Source: Oscillibacter sp. PC13 (GTDB lineage Bacteria; Bacillota; Clostridia; Oscillospirales; Oscillospiraceae). From it: a DNA stretch of 64,000 bases. Where the stretch lies: contig NZ_FOXE01000015.1 of the NCBI RefSeq assembly GCF_900115635.1, positions 1 through 64,000 on the forward strand, in the 5' to 3' direction. Positions 42,201 to 49,186 of this stretch are shown in pieces. Within the stretch, counting starts at the first letter, position 1, and each line of letters starts with the position of its first letter. Position numbers and translations under genes: made by a program. The notes under the pieces are model-generated. The model did no database searches. It was not told the DNA's origin and worked only from the letters and a program-made list of their open reading frames with translations.

Positions 42201-44745
42201 CGTTGGCCTGAGTGGCAAAGGTATAGGAAGAGGCGTTGTTGCCCCGGGTGACCGTTACCTGGGAATTGTTATAGAGCTTTGTGCCGTCCGCCGTGGTGCC
42301 GCCCTTTCCGGCGACCAGAGAGATCTCCGGCTTGATAGACTCATGGAGGCTGGCGGCGTTGGCCTGCAGGTAATCGTCATCCGCCGTGTGGATGCGCACG
42401 ATGGGCGCTTTGATGGTGCGGCGGGTCATGTAGCCGTTCCGCAGCTGGATGGTACAGCGGGCGTCGCCCTTGGGCGAACTGCCGGTGTAATGCTGCCGGA
42501 ACCACAACTGGTCGGCGCTGCTGGAGGAAAGGGTATTGGCATGGAACTCCCAGGTGTTCGCGCCGGGGTCGGAATGGATCTGGATAAAGCCGTTTTCCCC
42601 GCTGGTGGAGAACAGCGCGTTGGAGCAGTCGTTGGCACCATACCAGCCCTTGGCACTCCGCTCCGAGCGGGTGTAGGTGTTGACGGTCACGGAGCTGTAC
42701 CGGTCATACATGTCCTGAACGGTCATCTTCATATCGCCGCCCCTCTCCGTGGCAAGCGCCCAGCCCGTGGACCCATAACGGTAGCCGCCGCTCCACTTGG
42801 ATTTGGCGTTGGCCACATAGCCCTCCAGGTCGTCGGACTCGCTGGGGATCTTCGCGCCGCTGAAACCGCTGACATCCTCGCTGGCCAGGGCGGCATTGTC
42901 CGTCCAGTAGCTGCCGCCGTGGGCGTCACGGAAGGTCAGCGCGCCGGGATAGGTGTAAGTATAGGTGCTGATCCCGCTGTCTCCGGCGCCGTCCGCGATA
43001 TATTCGCCCTGGGCGTTTTCACCGGGTGTCACGGCAGCGGCCGCAACACTGCCGCCCGCCGGAACAATGGCAGAGGTATCCTCCACAGCGCCGGTCAGAT
43101 CTTCTTCGTCCGGGGAGTACAGCGCGGTAGCAAGATTTGTCTCGCCGGTGCCCTCGGCGGAATTGTAAAGATGAACGGTAACAATATCCTGGCCTTCCAA
43201 CAGCGTGCTCCCGCCGCCGCCCTTGGCGGCGGTCAGCTTCACGGTGAAGGACAGCCCGCTGTCCTCCCGGGTAAGCGCAACGCCGTCATTCACCAGGTCG
43301 ATTTCAATATAGGTATGATCCAGGTCGGACGGAAAGAGCGCCGTCCCATTGGCGGCAGCATAGTCGGCCCCGGCCACAGCGGTGCCGTTTTCCGTCTCAT
43401 AGTCCACGCCGGTCACATACTGCAATCCCTCGCTTTCCCGGGTCAGCAGGATGCGGACGGTTCCGGCAGACTTGTCCGCCCAGATCTCCGTCTCAGCAAA
43501 CCCCATGGCGCTGGGGATCTCCGGCTCATCGTCCTCAATGGCGATGGAGGCCGTACAGGCGTTGGAATAGACCTCCGCTCCCCGGGATTCCATGACAACG
43601 GCGTTGACCACTTCGCCGCACTCGTGCAGGCCGTCATCCAGAGCCTCAAAGGTGATCTCCTTTTCCCACTCGCCGTCGGCAAAGACCACCTGGAAGGGAT
43701 AGCTGTCATATTCACCGCCGTCGAACTCGATGAGGGAGTCGGTGCGGGTGTGGTCATCCACAAAGTCCTCGGGCATGACGGGCGGGATGTCATCCACTTC
43801 GGGCTCGTAAGCCTCACCCCGCCAGCTCTCGGAGCAGTACTTGACCCCATCGACCTCATAGAAGCAGCGGAAGTCATAGGTGTAGCCCTCGCCCATAACA
43901 GCCTTCAGCAGCTCCGGAGACATGACCATCTCCGCGTCCGTTGCATCCTTGATGTCAGACCATCTCTGCACATAGGAGTTATAGAGCTTGATCTGCATCT
44001 GCCACTGATAGCTGTCGGCGTCCTCTACCGGGGCTACCAGCGTCTGGGTAGTCAGAGAATCGTTCAGCAGCAAAGACGCTGCCAACTGCTCCACGTCCTC
44101 AGTGGACTCTTCATCCTCAGCAGGAGTCTGATCCCCAGCGGACGTATCATCCCCGGCGGGAGTCTGATCCTCAGTGGACGTATCATCCCCGGCGGGAGTT
44201 ACATCCTCAACGGGAGTCTCATCCTTGACGACGGGGTCTTCCTCAGGAAGTTCTGTCGTCTTGGTCACTGTGGTAATGACCCCGCCGGGACGGATGATTT
44301 CCCCCGCACCGCCCAACGGCTGATACTGGGCAATGGGCCACGGGTCTTCCACAGTCACCTTATAGTCCTGTGTGCCGGCCGCGTTGGCGTAGGACATCCG
44401 GTCTTCCTCGATCTGTGCCGCAGCGGGGACCAGGACGACCAGCGCTTCCGCGCGGCCCTCCGTGCCGCCCAGGCGGTACAGGGTCAGAGTACCTTTTTCC
44501 TCGCCGTTGTCGGCACCTTCTTTCAAATTGACCTGCGTTTCCTTAAAGGCAAAAATGCCGTAAGGATACTCTTCTTCCCACTCTTTCTGGGATTTGCTTT
44601 CGATCACATTGCCGTCTGAATCCAGGATGGCAAAATTACCGTTTTGGTCCTGAACAACGGCGGCAAGTGCCGGCGATACAAACTGAAGAGAGAGTGCCAG
44701 CGTCAGGATCAACGCTGTGAATTTTCTCATCCATTTATGTTCCAT
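33262..44745 (-). CDS. Giant secreted SLH-anchored surface protein (3827 residues)
   Basis: Start ATG at 44745 after AAGGAGGGA; signal peptide MEHKWMRKFTALILTLALSL ending near ALAA. Residues ~160-215 are an acidic Thr/Pro/Asp linker of near-repeats (TPAGDDTSTEDQ). Then come Calx-beta-like segments (ETENGTAVAGADYAAANGTA), long beta-rich stretches with Ig-like or CARDB-like modules, and at the very end three S-layer-homology motifs of the type FTDVPANAYYADAVSWAVLN ... FSPDASCTRAQAVTFLWR. It should therefore be exported and held on secondary cell-wall polymer. No LPxTG or enzymatic domain is recognised. Function is probably adhesion, scaffolding or a surface layer component. The frame is uninterrupted over 11.5 kb, so it is maintained. 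The divergently neighbouring XRE gene is unrelated. Confidence 0.88.
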   Translation of the reverse strand: MEHKWMRKFTALILTLALSLQFVSPALAAVVQDQNGNFAILDSDGNVIESKSQKEWEEEYPYGIFAFKETQVNLKEGADNGEEKGTLTLYRLGGTEGRAEALVVLVPAAAQIEEDRMSYANAAGTQDYKVTVEDPWPIAQYQPLGGAGEIIRPGGVITTVTKTTELPEEDPVVKDETPVEDVTPAGDDTSTEDQTPAGDDTSAGDQTPAEDEESTEDVEQLAASLLLNDSLTTQTLVAPVEDADSYQWQMQIKLYNSYVQRWSDIKDATDAEMVMSPELLKAVMGEGYTYDFRCFYEVDGVKYCSESWRGEAYEPEVDDIPPVMPEDFVDDHTRTDSLIEFDGGEYDSYPFQVVFADGEWEKEITFEALDDGLHECGEVVNAVVMESRGAEVYSNACTASIAIEDDEPEIPSAMGFAETEIWADKSAGTVRILLTRESEGLQYVTGVDYETENGTAVAGADYAAANGTALFPSDLDHTYIEIDLVNDGVALTREDSGLSFTVKLTAAKGGGGSTLLEGQDIVTVHLYNSAEGTGETNLATALYSPDEEDLTGAVEDTSAIVPAGGSVAAAAVTPGENAQGEYIADGAGDSGISTYTYTYPGALTFRDAHGGSYWTDNAALASEDVSGFSGAKIPSESDDLEGYVANAKSKWSGGYRYGSTGWALATERGGDMKMTVQDMYDRYSSVTVNTYTRSERSAKGWYGANDCSNALFSTSGENGFIQIHSDPGANTWEFHANTLSSSSADQLWFRQHYTGSSPKGDARCTIQLRNGYMTRRTIKAPIVRIHTADDDYLQANAASLHESIKPEISLVAGKGGTTADGTKLYNNSQVTVTRGNNASSYTFATQANGKLSNDSLFFSQEDENSKYPKATSNVTSSRGTLTLLMPAGSATRQQGYINVVMDREQTLSLEIAPSVPRLSQEDSTTIDPEQIEGTWNNLWEKSARNGGVTYTYREVNWDFSDGKDGFSDEKTGTLAKDVFSGNSSLYQIGTKLKNVRSINFHLDADDVILVNGIAYAGNEDIPIPANQYLNNNITFYYYDADYVTSENTMLATISRVERYIDLNDDGVVNGTIAPVSGEFVPADNEYAWSESTNTGTYYVLPSLTDSAYSISQLAPRLGADGQYHQIVLKVYYSMLPRSLVVPAGASSSDTAEIIPAVVTAVTSASARSSMSDEQLGYRYIDHGDTGSGKPMYEAKASAISTVDIPLGGDYNPATVTGESITWEPQWKGNPYPGTEFTDPQPIYLDGTVLGDRYAVGEVDASGALTAGGKTKVAGYLSSMQENDTFTLCVRETPKSSGGTTYGLRSEPVQYLAGVESSRLASTATYPSSISARNLTDPDPGKEAGFDSSNAHSPMSEYDMTGDINLPELELGITDFVSVSTNGQELAISAGANIFGVGMESDFENQQNKSFGDAETNALSDANGEAIETIKQAYNSLFGQRDATTGRSEGYRNAMEDYADKLDKAIDSKGNGSITSKGVEAGLAVNITLLLKWDPIENRFFFNQLMVVFAAELEFSYTVYLTPCPIFYCSVSIGFGLEVAAGLEASRVKVMAAASNLTDSDVSGDGWTYYTGQEHMGYDELDEPEEGDFLAGSPGSSFTYSTKEKAIDIYFSGTLYVEVVGDQPEGFTPGTIRSAGDEAVTIKLAKKVDGKDNSKNYTLKFTVVNDDKTRNYDGENGYTQLHPGCAIVDRIVAIDRQTSDVYFSGISISPEASLEVAVGMGIEIVKVELFINVSVGCSFAVLAHDSADYDGEGAENHNFVFNEFSMAAGVGFRVAALLFSFEFNAIQFTITYDRETKYDEDTNKKTGWNFMWYAANQQIQSYGLRGDDNILKVNIILPGELPRGETIFSPEENIDSGITTFAFDPSDNTVPFQYSGYGSTGDAFTLGSGLASGSTYELVTARGSNYIVYTVTDEKQDSIDQSQLVLSKVQETAIPDEEGQPTSDTAYGLVHPIDSDAETPYLKLDNDNFGDLDFDAWVDEDDTIHVAWVSYTNEAMVAYEAALNDGDAIAAMAAAGRNTQVKTVTVDVGTSGTGKGTVKTVSDNAHGHGMYYMPSGAGEMVFYAEACYYTDTELAALLDSYKDYYGETNYSKTSSGLYYGEDDPSANYQMTMKRMRTQVYGKSFYPTFAVPTTDGYTVSRVAAQDWIDNGVQIENASLAQVGSDYYAAYTTAQSALTANGEDEQTIKKLYLQKLTLDDAGKAVPGSAIALRKLVDNAKDNSDDGVYASGSCSEAYRDPYFSNIRFLNGKLGGLNGEDENFDEQIAMQAYSLRAAAETFLIFEMNGNTYVVPQESLAGITGEGKSGSIIPFFTRETVNQLGGSDASTVKGAPAVTNVTFGTDGSGNITAVYTRGENGAPGNAVYLTKYDPQSQTWGLGTRLAMRDMDTIEEAEANSWSASETAAAWYDTNDDGKADTKDAPSSFTFNRLRVGLAGEDKLLIVAEGTLMALEAVQQMRAAYDSSGGLTGLTPVTDEEGEPVYSFQPRQTNGAYDTTNGVYALSFGMGSQGIGSAALYLSNYDLTPGSTMNASVSFVNSGDVAIRAGKSQPASITLYAGEEKLAEWQITENVRAGQEVYTASTFVTLPAGLKAGDKLYFTVNEDTSYTGSDAFSQSTKTADGAADTAACITVADRVELGYEDFDITMVGADENTVTLAADIHVGNRGSATSDMTYLRFQYEKVNSQGETELYPVDLTGHKLSVSDESPISRFSRDERTLKNGYLLLRTMQDGVEMTDATKAGQIRSMYGRTVTGTFAVPKDWYDTNYGTGSLNLRVTIESYNASDDENIEYNAANNVKLHSVEPETLFTTVNSVNMQVGSTLRLPLTMQTSTKTAPTVTVAELTDDGSRNLSVLYYDVNQGAVVVMPAQAGEGKIRVADTATNSFHDICYKVEGEGVALNIYDDNGIFIWYNASGNAGDVGHNAWDFVKALVWSEDLQTPPLRSDLAVAYEGDSFSFQTLADSINLYFMGTNTRTPVEIEVSSNLSGFGTKTYSSANGEAPVTISFGNSESIAHTVTITAKSGEVRFDRLEETFSESLNIQTDPTAPGVYWSRTLPKAASVKQGEAVSLTAYFADLGGLVSVTMNGADVSGQLEKDGDELWSLPMTITENGSCRFVVTDTAGNTTTRDLSVDWFSATEPVNPDPGAPEITAQLTKEDGTPIPATVPGDMQVMLKVTDGSGNAVEATISQYQYNDPESPTSQYFAPCEDMEPNEDTLYPVLRGVYRAAVKGEGGVTSYRFVNLDERDSNAPVASLSKNADGTALIYAVEKFASDSDEMTKITSIRLNDLELLKTDESGYRFSGSYVLTHGGSYVLTAMDEAGNKGVSGEVEVDPFPIVLPESAISITKVTETSSTDEKGQTVYTSNSDGKVTIDLNRITGGVYDSEASKNAGKAAGSYEFALLPVTGNDTPAPDENTAWTADDQLSGLDEGVYVLYVRDANETSVVTGPITITVEFLRVIIHDVATTYAPNGSITVTATGGTGALEYAIYSLDLEASGKLTINDRGTPNDDSDDTVDTVQSDGTIVSRALWQETNTLTELPSGKYIVQVRDSNDHTNCAEREVRINMRSSGGAVNSVTVPEQPEYGTISVSPSSASEGKTVTFTITPVEGYGVQSVTVTGKNGKNISVTALGSGKYSFIMPGTAVTIKAELVPLRDIVTFTDVPANAYYADAVSWAVLNGVTKGTSETTFSPDASCTRAQAVTFLWRAAGSPAPKSSAMPFTDVDADAYYHDAVLWAVEQDITNGTSDTTFSPNATCTRAQIVTFLWRSQASPAAGAVNPFADVADNAYYAEAVKWAVLEGVTSGTTATTFSPNDNCTRAQIVTFLWRRFGE
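44123..44194 (-). repeat. 36-bp tandem repeat inside the giant gene
   Basis: Two adjacent 36-base units starting GGAGTCTGATCC at 44123 and 44159, differing at few bases, plus a partial third. They encode the 12-residue Asp/Thr/Pro-rich units of the N-terminal linker and offer a site for slippage and length variation. Confidence 0.7.
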
Positions 44746-44783
44746 TTTGTTCCCTCCTTGGTAGTTGGATCCTTCTGCGGGGT

Positions 44784-45035
44784 TCACAGCCCGCTGGCGA
44801 ATTGATTGACCTCGTACTCCGCCATCTCGTAGGGAAAGCCCATAGCATCGATCCAGCGGATGGTCCGCCCATCCGTAGTCACCGACTTCCAGACTGCTTC
44901 ATCGCGTAACGCGCCGAAGCGCAGGCTTTGCAGTTTGGGACGCATATTCAGCAGCGTGGCGCTGCCGTTACGCCATTCCACCCGCAGAATATAGCCCCTG
45001 TGTGCCGCCACTGACTTGATGGGAGGCCCAGTCAT
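44784..45035 (-). CDS. DUF2442 family protein
   Basis: 83 residues from the ATG at 45035 (AAGGAGG ten bases before). The DUF2442 pattern is visible: IKSVAAHRGYILRVEWRNGS, then LRDEAVWKSVTTDGRTIRWI and a C-terminal FPYEMAEYEV. These small proteins are often antitoxin-like or accompany DUF4160 toxins, but no partner is next to it. It lies 38 bases upstream of the giant surface-protein gene on the same strand and downstream of a terminator, so both could share a promoter. Confidence 0.75.
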   Translation of the reverse strand: MTGPPIKSVAAHRGYILRVEWRNGSATLLNMRPKLQSLRFGALRDEAVWKSVTTDGRTIRWIDAMGFPYEMAEYEVNQFASGL

Positions 45036-45060
45036 CGGTCTTCGCCCTCCTTTCCGCAAA

Positions 45061-45099
45061 AAAACGCCACTGTATAGTCAAAGTATACAGTGGCGTTTT
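45061..45099 (-). terminator. Terminator of the LAL regulator gene
   Basis: Perfect 16-base inverted repeat AAAACGCCACTGTATA / TATACAGTGGCGTTTT over a 7-base loop, with the T run on the minus strand running into A-rich DNA. It isolates the regulator from the DUF2442/giant gene pair. Confidence 0.8.
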
Positions 45100-45142
45100 G
45101 AAATTGGGCAGGGTAATGATTACCCCAATTTGCCGGATTCCA

Positions 45143-47614
45143 TTATGAGATTTTCATGAGCTTGGCCAGTGCCTGACGCTTGTTCCGCCCCTCGCCGCCC
45201 AGGCCCAGCTTCTCGTAGACGGCGTTCAGGCGGTTGTTGACAGACTTTACAGAAATGTTCAGAATCTCGGCGATCTCCCTGCTGCTCTTGCGCTGAGCCG
45301 CCAGACCGGCGATCTCCAGTTCCCGCTCCGTCAGACCGTACCGTGCCAAAAGGTTATCCTCCTGCTGGGTGGCCTCCCGTCCGGCGCGGAACCTGGCAGC
45401 GAGGGTATGCAGATGCTCCTGGACTTCCCCCTCTGCCAGCTCGTCCAGAAGCCGGTCCAGACAGGGGTCGCTCTCGGCGAAGGGCAGCAGGATGCCGTCC
45501 GGCTGCGCCAGGGACCACGCCTCACAAAGCGCTTGCCGTGCGGCCGTTTCCTTTTCGAGATGCATCAGCGCCACGGCGTTTTGCAGGTGGGCATAGACGC
45601 CGCACAGGGCAAACCGGGCAGCGGTGCAGGCCCGGAGCAGCCGGGGCATCCGGGCCGCTGCCTGTGCCCACTGGCCCTGCGCCAGCAGCGCGCGGCCCAC
45701 GATCACCTGGAAGACCGGCTCGATCAGCGGGAACACCTGTGCCATGCTGGCGCCTTCCGCCGTCAGCCACGCGGGAAGCTGCTCTGGCTGCCCCAGCAGG
45801 GCGCTCAGCCATCCCCGGCCCAGCTCCACGGTGGTCAGCAAACGGTACTGATGGGCACGGCGCAGGGTGTCCGCCGCACGGTCCAGGAGGGGAAAGCCGC
45901 TCCGGAGCGGCTGCTCATACAGCGCCAGCCTGGCGGAGAGAAAGGCGGCAGCGGTATAAATGCTGTATTCCCCTACCTCTAGCGCCTGCTCCTCCGCCTG
46001 GCGGCAGAGAATGTCGGCGTCGGTCAGGTTCCCTCGCATAAATTCCGTTTCGGCCTGCATGATGGTCGCCGCGCCGCTGCCATGTCCGCTGGCAACGCGG
46101 CTGTAAATAGGCATGCATTCCCGCATCTCGGCATTCTCCCGGTCAAGGCCGCCGCTCTTGCTGTGATAGAGCATCAAAACGGAAGGTGAGCCCTGCGTCC
46201 ATGGGTTGCGGTCCGCAGGGATCAGGGCGCGGATCTGCCGGTGATAGGCGCTCATGGCGGAAATGTCGTTGAAGCACAGGAAAGACAGGCGCAGCAGGGC
46301 CTCTCCCTCCAGCTGATCCCGCTCCCGCCGGGAAAGGTCGGTGCAAAGGGCCATGCTGCGCTGAAACAGTGCGTGATACCGCCGCATTTCCGGGATGTCC
46401 CGGCCGTAAAAGAGCAGCAGCATGAATACCAGAAGCGCCCGCGGATGGCGCAGCTGACATTCCTCCGGGCAATTGGCCATCCAGCGGCGCATCAGCGGCA
46501 GCCGCTCGGGGCCGAGACTCAGGCCCCGGTCCTGTCCCACTGTCCGCAGGAGATCATCCCACCTGCCGGCCTTTTCATAACACTCTGCGGCAAGACAGCA
46601 CTCTCCCGTCCGCTCATACCACGCTCCCAGGCGGGCAAGCGTGGCGTTTTGCTCCGCCTCCGGCAGCAGTGCGTACTTCTTCCGGGCGCAGGAGCGCAGC
46701 ATATTGTGATAGCGATACACACCGTCGGTACAGGTGATGAAGGCGTTTTGCGCCGTCAGGCTGTGAAGAAGCGCAGCCGCATCTCCGTCCGGCCAGAGAT
46801 ATGCCGCCGCCTCCACAGTGAAATCGTCCGGCACGCCCAGCCGAACCAGAAATTCCCGTTGACGGGCCGTCAGGGGACGAAACAGCACCTCGTCTATGAG
46901 CGGATAGATATTTGTGGTGTTTTCCGGCCATTTTCCGGTCTGCGTATAGGCCCGCAGCTTCAGATAGACCATGGAGAACCAGCCCTCGGTACTGCTGGCC
47001 AGCATATTCACATCCCGGATGTTCAGAAGCTGGCCGCTCCGGCGTGCATATTCCCGGACGTCAGTTTCGCCGAGCCGCAAATCGTCCACATTCAGTTCCC
47101 ACAGGCGGGGACCCAGCTTCATCTGTGCCGCCCGGTCAAAGATCACGTTGCGGGAAAGCAGAATAATGTGGGTCCGCTCCGGCAGGTGATCGCTTAAAAA
47201 CAGGATTAGAGATGTAAACGCGGGATTCGGCAGAAAGTGCAGATCATCAATGATGTAAAAAATATCGTGGGATTTCCCGGCCAGAGCATCGGTCAGCAAT
47301 TCCATCATCAGCTGCCGCGCCTGTGGATCTGCGGGAAATCCAAGAGCAGACATATCCTTTTCCAGTTCCGGCCATTCCCGGAGGTTCCGGCAAAAGCCTC
47401 GCCAGAAATCCGTCAGGGAATCTGTGACAATGATCTGCTGCAGGATCAGAGAATCCGATTTCTTCTTTTGGCAATGATCTGCCCACCAGCGGATGGCTCT
47501 GCTTTTCCCGTATCCAATCGGGGCCACGATGGAAGTGACCGGATATTCGGAAATGTGGGACAGCTTATCGGCCAGCGCACTGGAGATATACGTTGTATTC
47601 AGCTTGACAGGCAT
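45143..47614 (-). CDS. MalT/LuxR-type large ATP-binding (LAL) transcriptional regulator
   Basis: 823 residues. N-terminal STAND-type ATPase: Walker A VAPIGYGKSRAIRWW near residue 35, Walker B FYIIDDLHFL near 120, then winged-helix and a long TPR-like helical region (~340-730). C-terminal LuxR helix-turn-helix: LTERELEIAGLAAQRKSSRE, then IAEILNISVKSVNNRLNAVY. Such proteins are ligand-triggered activators (MalT, AcoK). It lies immediately upstream of the DUF2442/giant surface-protein pair on the same strand, which makes that pair its likely target, though a terminator intervenes. Start ATG at 47614; the protein opens MPVKLNTTYISSALADKLSH, usual for this family. Confidence 0.88.
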   Translation of the reverse strand: MPVKLNTTYISSALADKLSHISEYPVTSIVAPIGYGKSRAIRWWADHCQKKKSDSLILQQIIVTDSLTDFWRGFCRNLREWPELEKDMSALGFPADPQARQLMMELLTDALAGKSHDIFYIIDDLHFLPNPAFTSLILFLSDHLPERTHIILLSRNVIFDRAAQMKLGPRLWELNVDDLRLGETDVREYARRSGQLLNIRDVNMLASSTEGWFSMVYLKLRAYTQTGKWPENTTNIYPLIDEVLFRPLTARQREFLVRLGVPDDFTVEAAAYLWPDGDAAALLHSLTAQNAFITCTDGVYRYHNMLRSCARKKYALLPEAEQNATLARLGAWYERTGECCLAAECYEKAGRWDDLLRTVGQDRGLSLGPERLPLMRRWMANCPEECQLRHPRALLVFMLLLFYGRDIPEMRRYHALFQRSMALCTDLSRRERDQLEGEALLRLSFLCFNDISAMSAYHRQIRALIPADRNPWTQGSPSVLMLYHSKSGGLDRENAEMRECMPIYSRVASGHGSGAATIMQAETEFMRGNLTDADILCRQAEEQALEVGEYSIYTAAAFLSARLALYEQPLRSGFPLLDRAADTLRRAHQYRLLTTVELGRGWLSALLGQPEQLPAWLTAEGASMAQVFPLIEPVFQVIVGRALLAQGQWAQAAARMPRLLRACTAARFALCGVYAHLQNAVALMHLEKETAARQALCEAWSLAQPDGILLPFAESDPCLDRLLDELAEGEVQEHLHTLAARFRAGREATQQEDNLLARYGLTERELEIAGLAAQRKSSREIAEILNISVKSVNNRLNAVYEKLGLGGEGRNKRQALAKLMKIS

Positions 47615-47889
47615 TGCGAGGCACCTCGCTCACTACATACTTGTCATTATTGTACTGGAAAATGCCCAAAATTTCAAGAGATCGAACACCATACACAAGA
47701 AAGCTGTAAACCCGTAATAAAGTCAAGCCCCAATTTGAGAAAAAATGGAGCTTGATTTTTGCCAGTATCAATGAGCATGACAAATCGATCTGCAAAGGCT
47801 TTTTTCAGGTCGGGGTTATGCAGTACGGCGGTGCTGCGAAGCAGATGTCATGCAACCATCTAAACAGTCGCGGGCATTGTCCCGCGCTC

Positions 47890-48441
47890 TTACAAATCAT
47901 TGTTCACGCGGATGGTATATGGCAGGACTCTCAGCGTGTCCGGGTCGATGATGATGACCGCCCGCTTCTTTTCGTGCGCGTAGTTGACGGTGTAGGCCGT
48001 GCCGCCTTTGGCGGAACCATTGTAGACGGCAAGGACGAAATTGGCATGGTCGATCAGCCAGCGGTTGCGTCGGAACATACAGTCGCGTGTGTAGTGGCGA
48101 CTGAGATAGACGGTTTCGTCACACTCCTCCAGAATGTTGAAATAGCGTTCCCGCTGCTCCACGCTCCAGCGGTCCGCCTGACTTTCGCAGGGCAGCGCCG
48201 CAATCAGGCGGATATTCTTTTGGGGGTACTTTTTCTTGCAGGCAAGAACGATCTCCGCGCCCCAGATGTCCGCACCCAGCGCCATGCCGGAAAGAAAAGT
48301 CGTTACGCCGTTCTCAATGAGCGACACGATCTGAAGCGTCATCAGGGCCTTGAGTTTACAGCAGTCCGGGTGTTCTTCATCGTAGCCGAATTTGTAGCTG
48401 GACGGTCTGTGTCCGGTAAATGCACAAGTCAAATCTTCCAT
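47890..48441 (-). CDS. SLOG-family protein (DUF1273/YpsA-like)
   Basis: 183 residues, ATG at 48441 after AAGGCGG. The opening TCAFTGHRPSSYKFGYDEEH and the central FLSGMALGADIWGAEIVLAC are the signature of DUF1273/SLOG proteins, Rossmann-like folds that bind nucleotides or nucleotide-derived ligands; NGSAKGGTAYTVNYA is the second glycine motif. Members are common on integrative elements and some belong to defence or stress signalling systems. It is divergent from an XRE gene with which it shares a symmetric promoter region. A CGCGGG/CCCGCG hairpin at 47869-47886 lies just after its stop. Confidence 0.82.
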   Translation of the reverse strand: MEDLTCAFTGHRPSSYKFGYDEEHPDCCKLKALMTLQIVSLIENGVTTFLSGMALGADIWGAEIVLACKKKYPQKNIRLIAALPCESQADRWSVEQRERYFNILEECDETVYLSRHYTRDCMFRRNRWLIDHANFVLAVYNGSAKGGTAYTVNYAHEKKRAVIIIDPDTLRVLPYTIRVNNDL

Positions 48442-48469
48442 AATACCGCCTTCGTGAATAAGCAAAATA

Positions 48470-48554
48470 TGATGTGCGTAAAATTATTATAAGCCAAATA
48501 CATTTTGCCGTCAATAAGCCGAAAATGATGTACGGTATAATATTTTACGCATCA
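48470..48554. promoter_or_regulatory. Symmetric divergent promoter region between SLOG and XRE genes
   Basis: Left arm TGATGTGCGTAAAATTATTATA (48470-48491) mirrors right arm TATAATATTTTACGCATCA (48536-48554) apart from two single-base indels. Each arm holds a TATAAT (48486-48491 on minus, 48536-48541 on plus) that can serve as the -10 of one of the two divergent genes; a repressor such as the XRE protein could bind both arms. Confidence 0.55.
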
Positions 48555-48574
48555 TTAAGAAGGAGGTGCGTCGC

Positions 48575-48937
48575 ATGAAATCGTTTTGTGAGATTCTTCG
48601 GGAACTGCGGGAGGACCGGGATATGACCCAGGCCGATGTTGCAAATCTTCTCGGTACTTCGCAGCAATACTATTCCAAGTACGAAACGGGCAAATATGAA
48701 ATGCCGATCCACTATGTTGTGCCCCTTGCAGACTTCTATGGGGTATCTGTGGACTATCTCCTGGGGCGCACGGCCTGCCGGGTACGCCTGGAGGAATATC
48801 AAAAGCCAATCGTCGCCGGGTATACGGCAGACGAGCTGCTGGCGGATGTGCTGACGCTTGACCGCAAGGGGCGGGAGAGTGTCCGTGAGTATATCGAATT
48901 GCAGATGAAAGCGAACCGGCAGAATAAGTGCAAATGA
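48575..48937 (+). CDS. XRE-family regulator of the mobilizable element
   Basis: 120 residues, ATG at 48575 with AGGAGG eight bases before it. Helix-turn-helix: EILRELREDRDMTQADVANL, then LGTSQQYYSKYETGKYEMPI. The remainder (GVSVDYLLGRTACRVRLEEY) is a short dimerisation tail, as in regulators of Tn1549-like elements. It is divergent from the SLOG gene across a symmetric promoter region and followed by a terminator, then by the hairpin-rich region. Confidence 0.85.
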   Translation: MKSFCEILRELREDRDMTQADVANLLGTSQQYYSKYETGKYEMPIHYVVPLADFYGVSVDYLLGRTACRVRLEEYQKPIVAGYTADELLADVLTLDRKGRESVREYIELQMKANRQNKCK

Positions 48938-48938
48938 T

Positions 48939-48964
48939 GACGGCCTACCCAGGCCGTCCTTTTG
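48939..48964 (+). terminator. Terminator of the XRE gene
   Basis: GACGGCCT (48939-48946) and AGGCCGTC (48951-48958) with a 4-base loop and a T-rich tail, one base after the stop codon. Confidence 0.8.
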
Positions 48965-49013
48965 TTTTCCTCCGGTACACGGAAACGGAGGGTACGGGAA
49001 AGCGGCAAGCAAT

Positions 49014-49171
49014 GCAAAGCGGGACCCACTTTGCGAAAACCGTAGATTTCCGCTTTCGCGGAAACCCACGGTTTCATGCTTGTTGAGGCTCCGCCCCAAT
49101 CCCCGCAGAACACGGTTTCCGTGTTCTGAAACGCAGGACAAGTCCTGCGGCTGCGCGATTTTTCAAATCGC
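49014..49171. other. Cluster of five consecutive hairpins near the relaxase gene (possible oriT or RNA)
   Basis: Inverted repeats in a row: GCAAAG/CTTTGC (49014-49034); nested AAACCGT/ACGGTTT with TTTCCGC/GCGGAAA (49037-49074); GAACACGG/CCGTGTTC (49108-49126); CGCAGGAC/GTCCTGCG (49132-49149); GCGATTT/AAATCGC (49155-49171). No gene lies here. The position beside the relaxase gene suggests a transfer origin or structured RNA. Confidence 0.5.
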
Positions 49172-49186
49172 TTTATGGCGGTCAGC

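Noticed and set aside
42343-44619. A 758-codon plus-strand open frame, and a similar one of 534 codons at 34834-36438
   Set aside because: Same explanation: antisense shadows of the surface-protein gene without start signals or family similarity.
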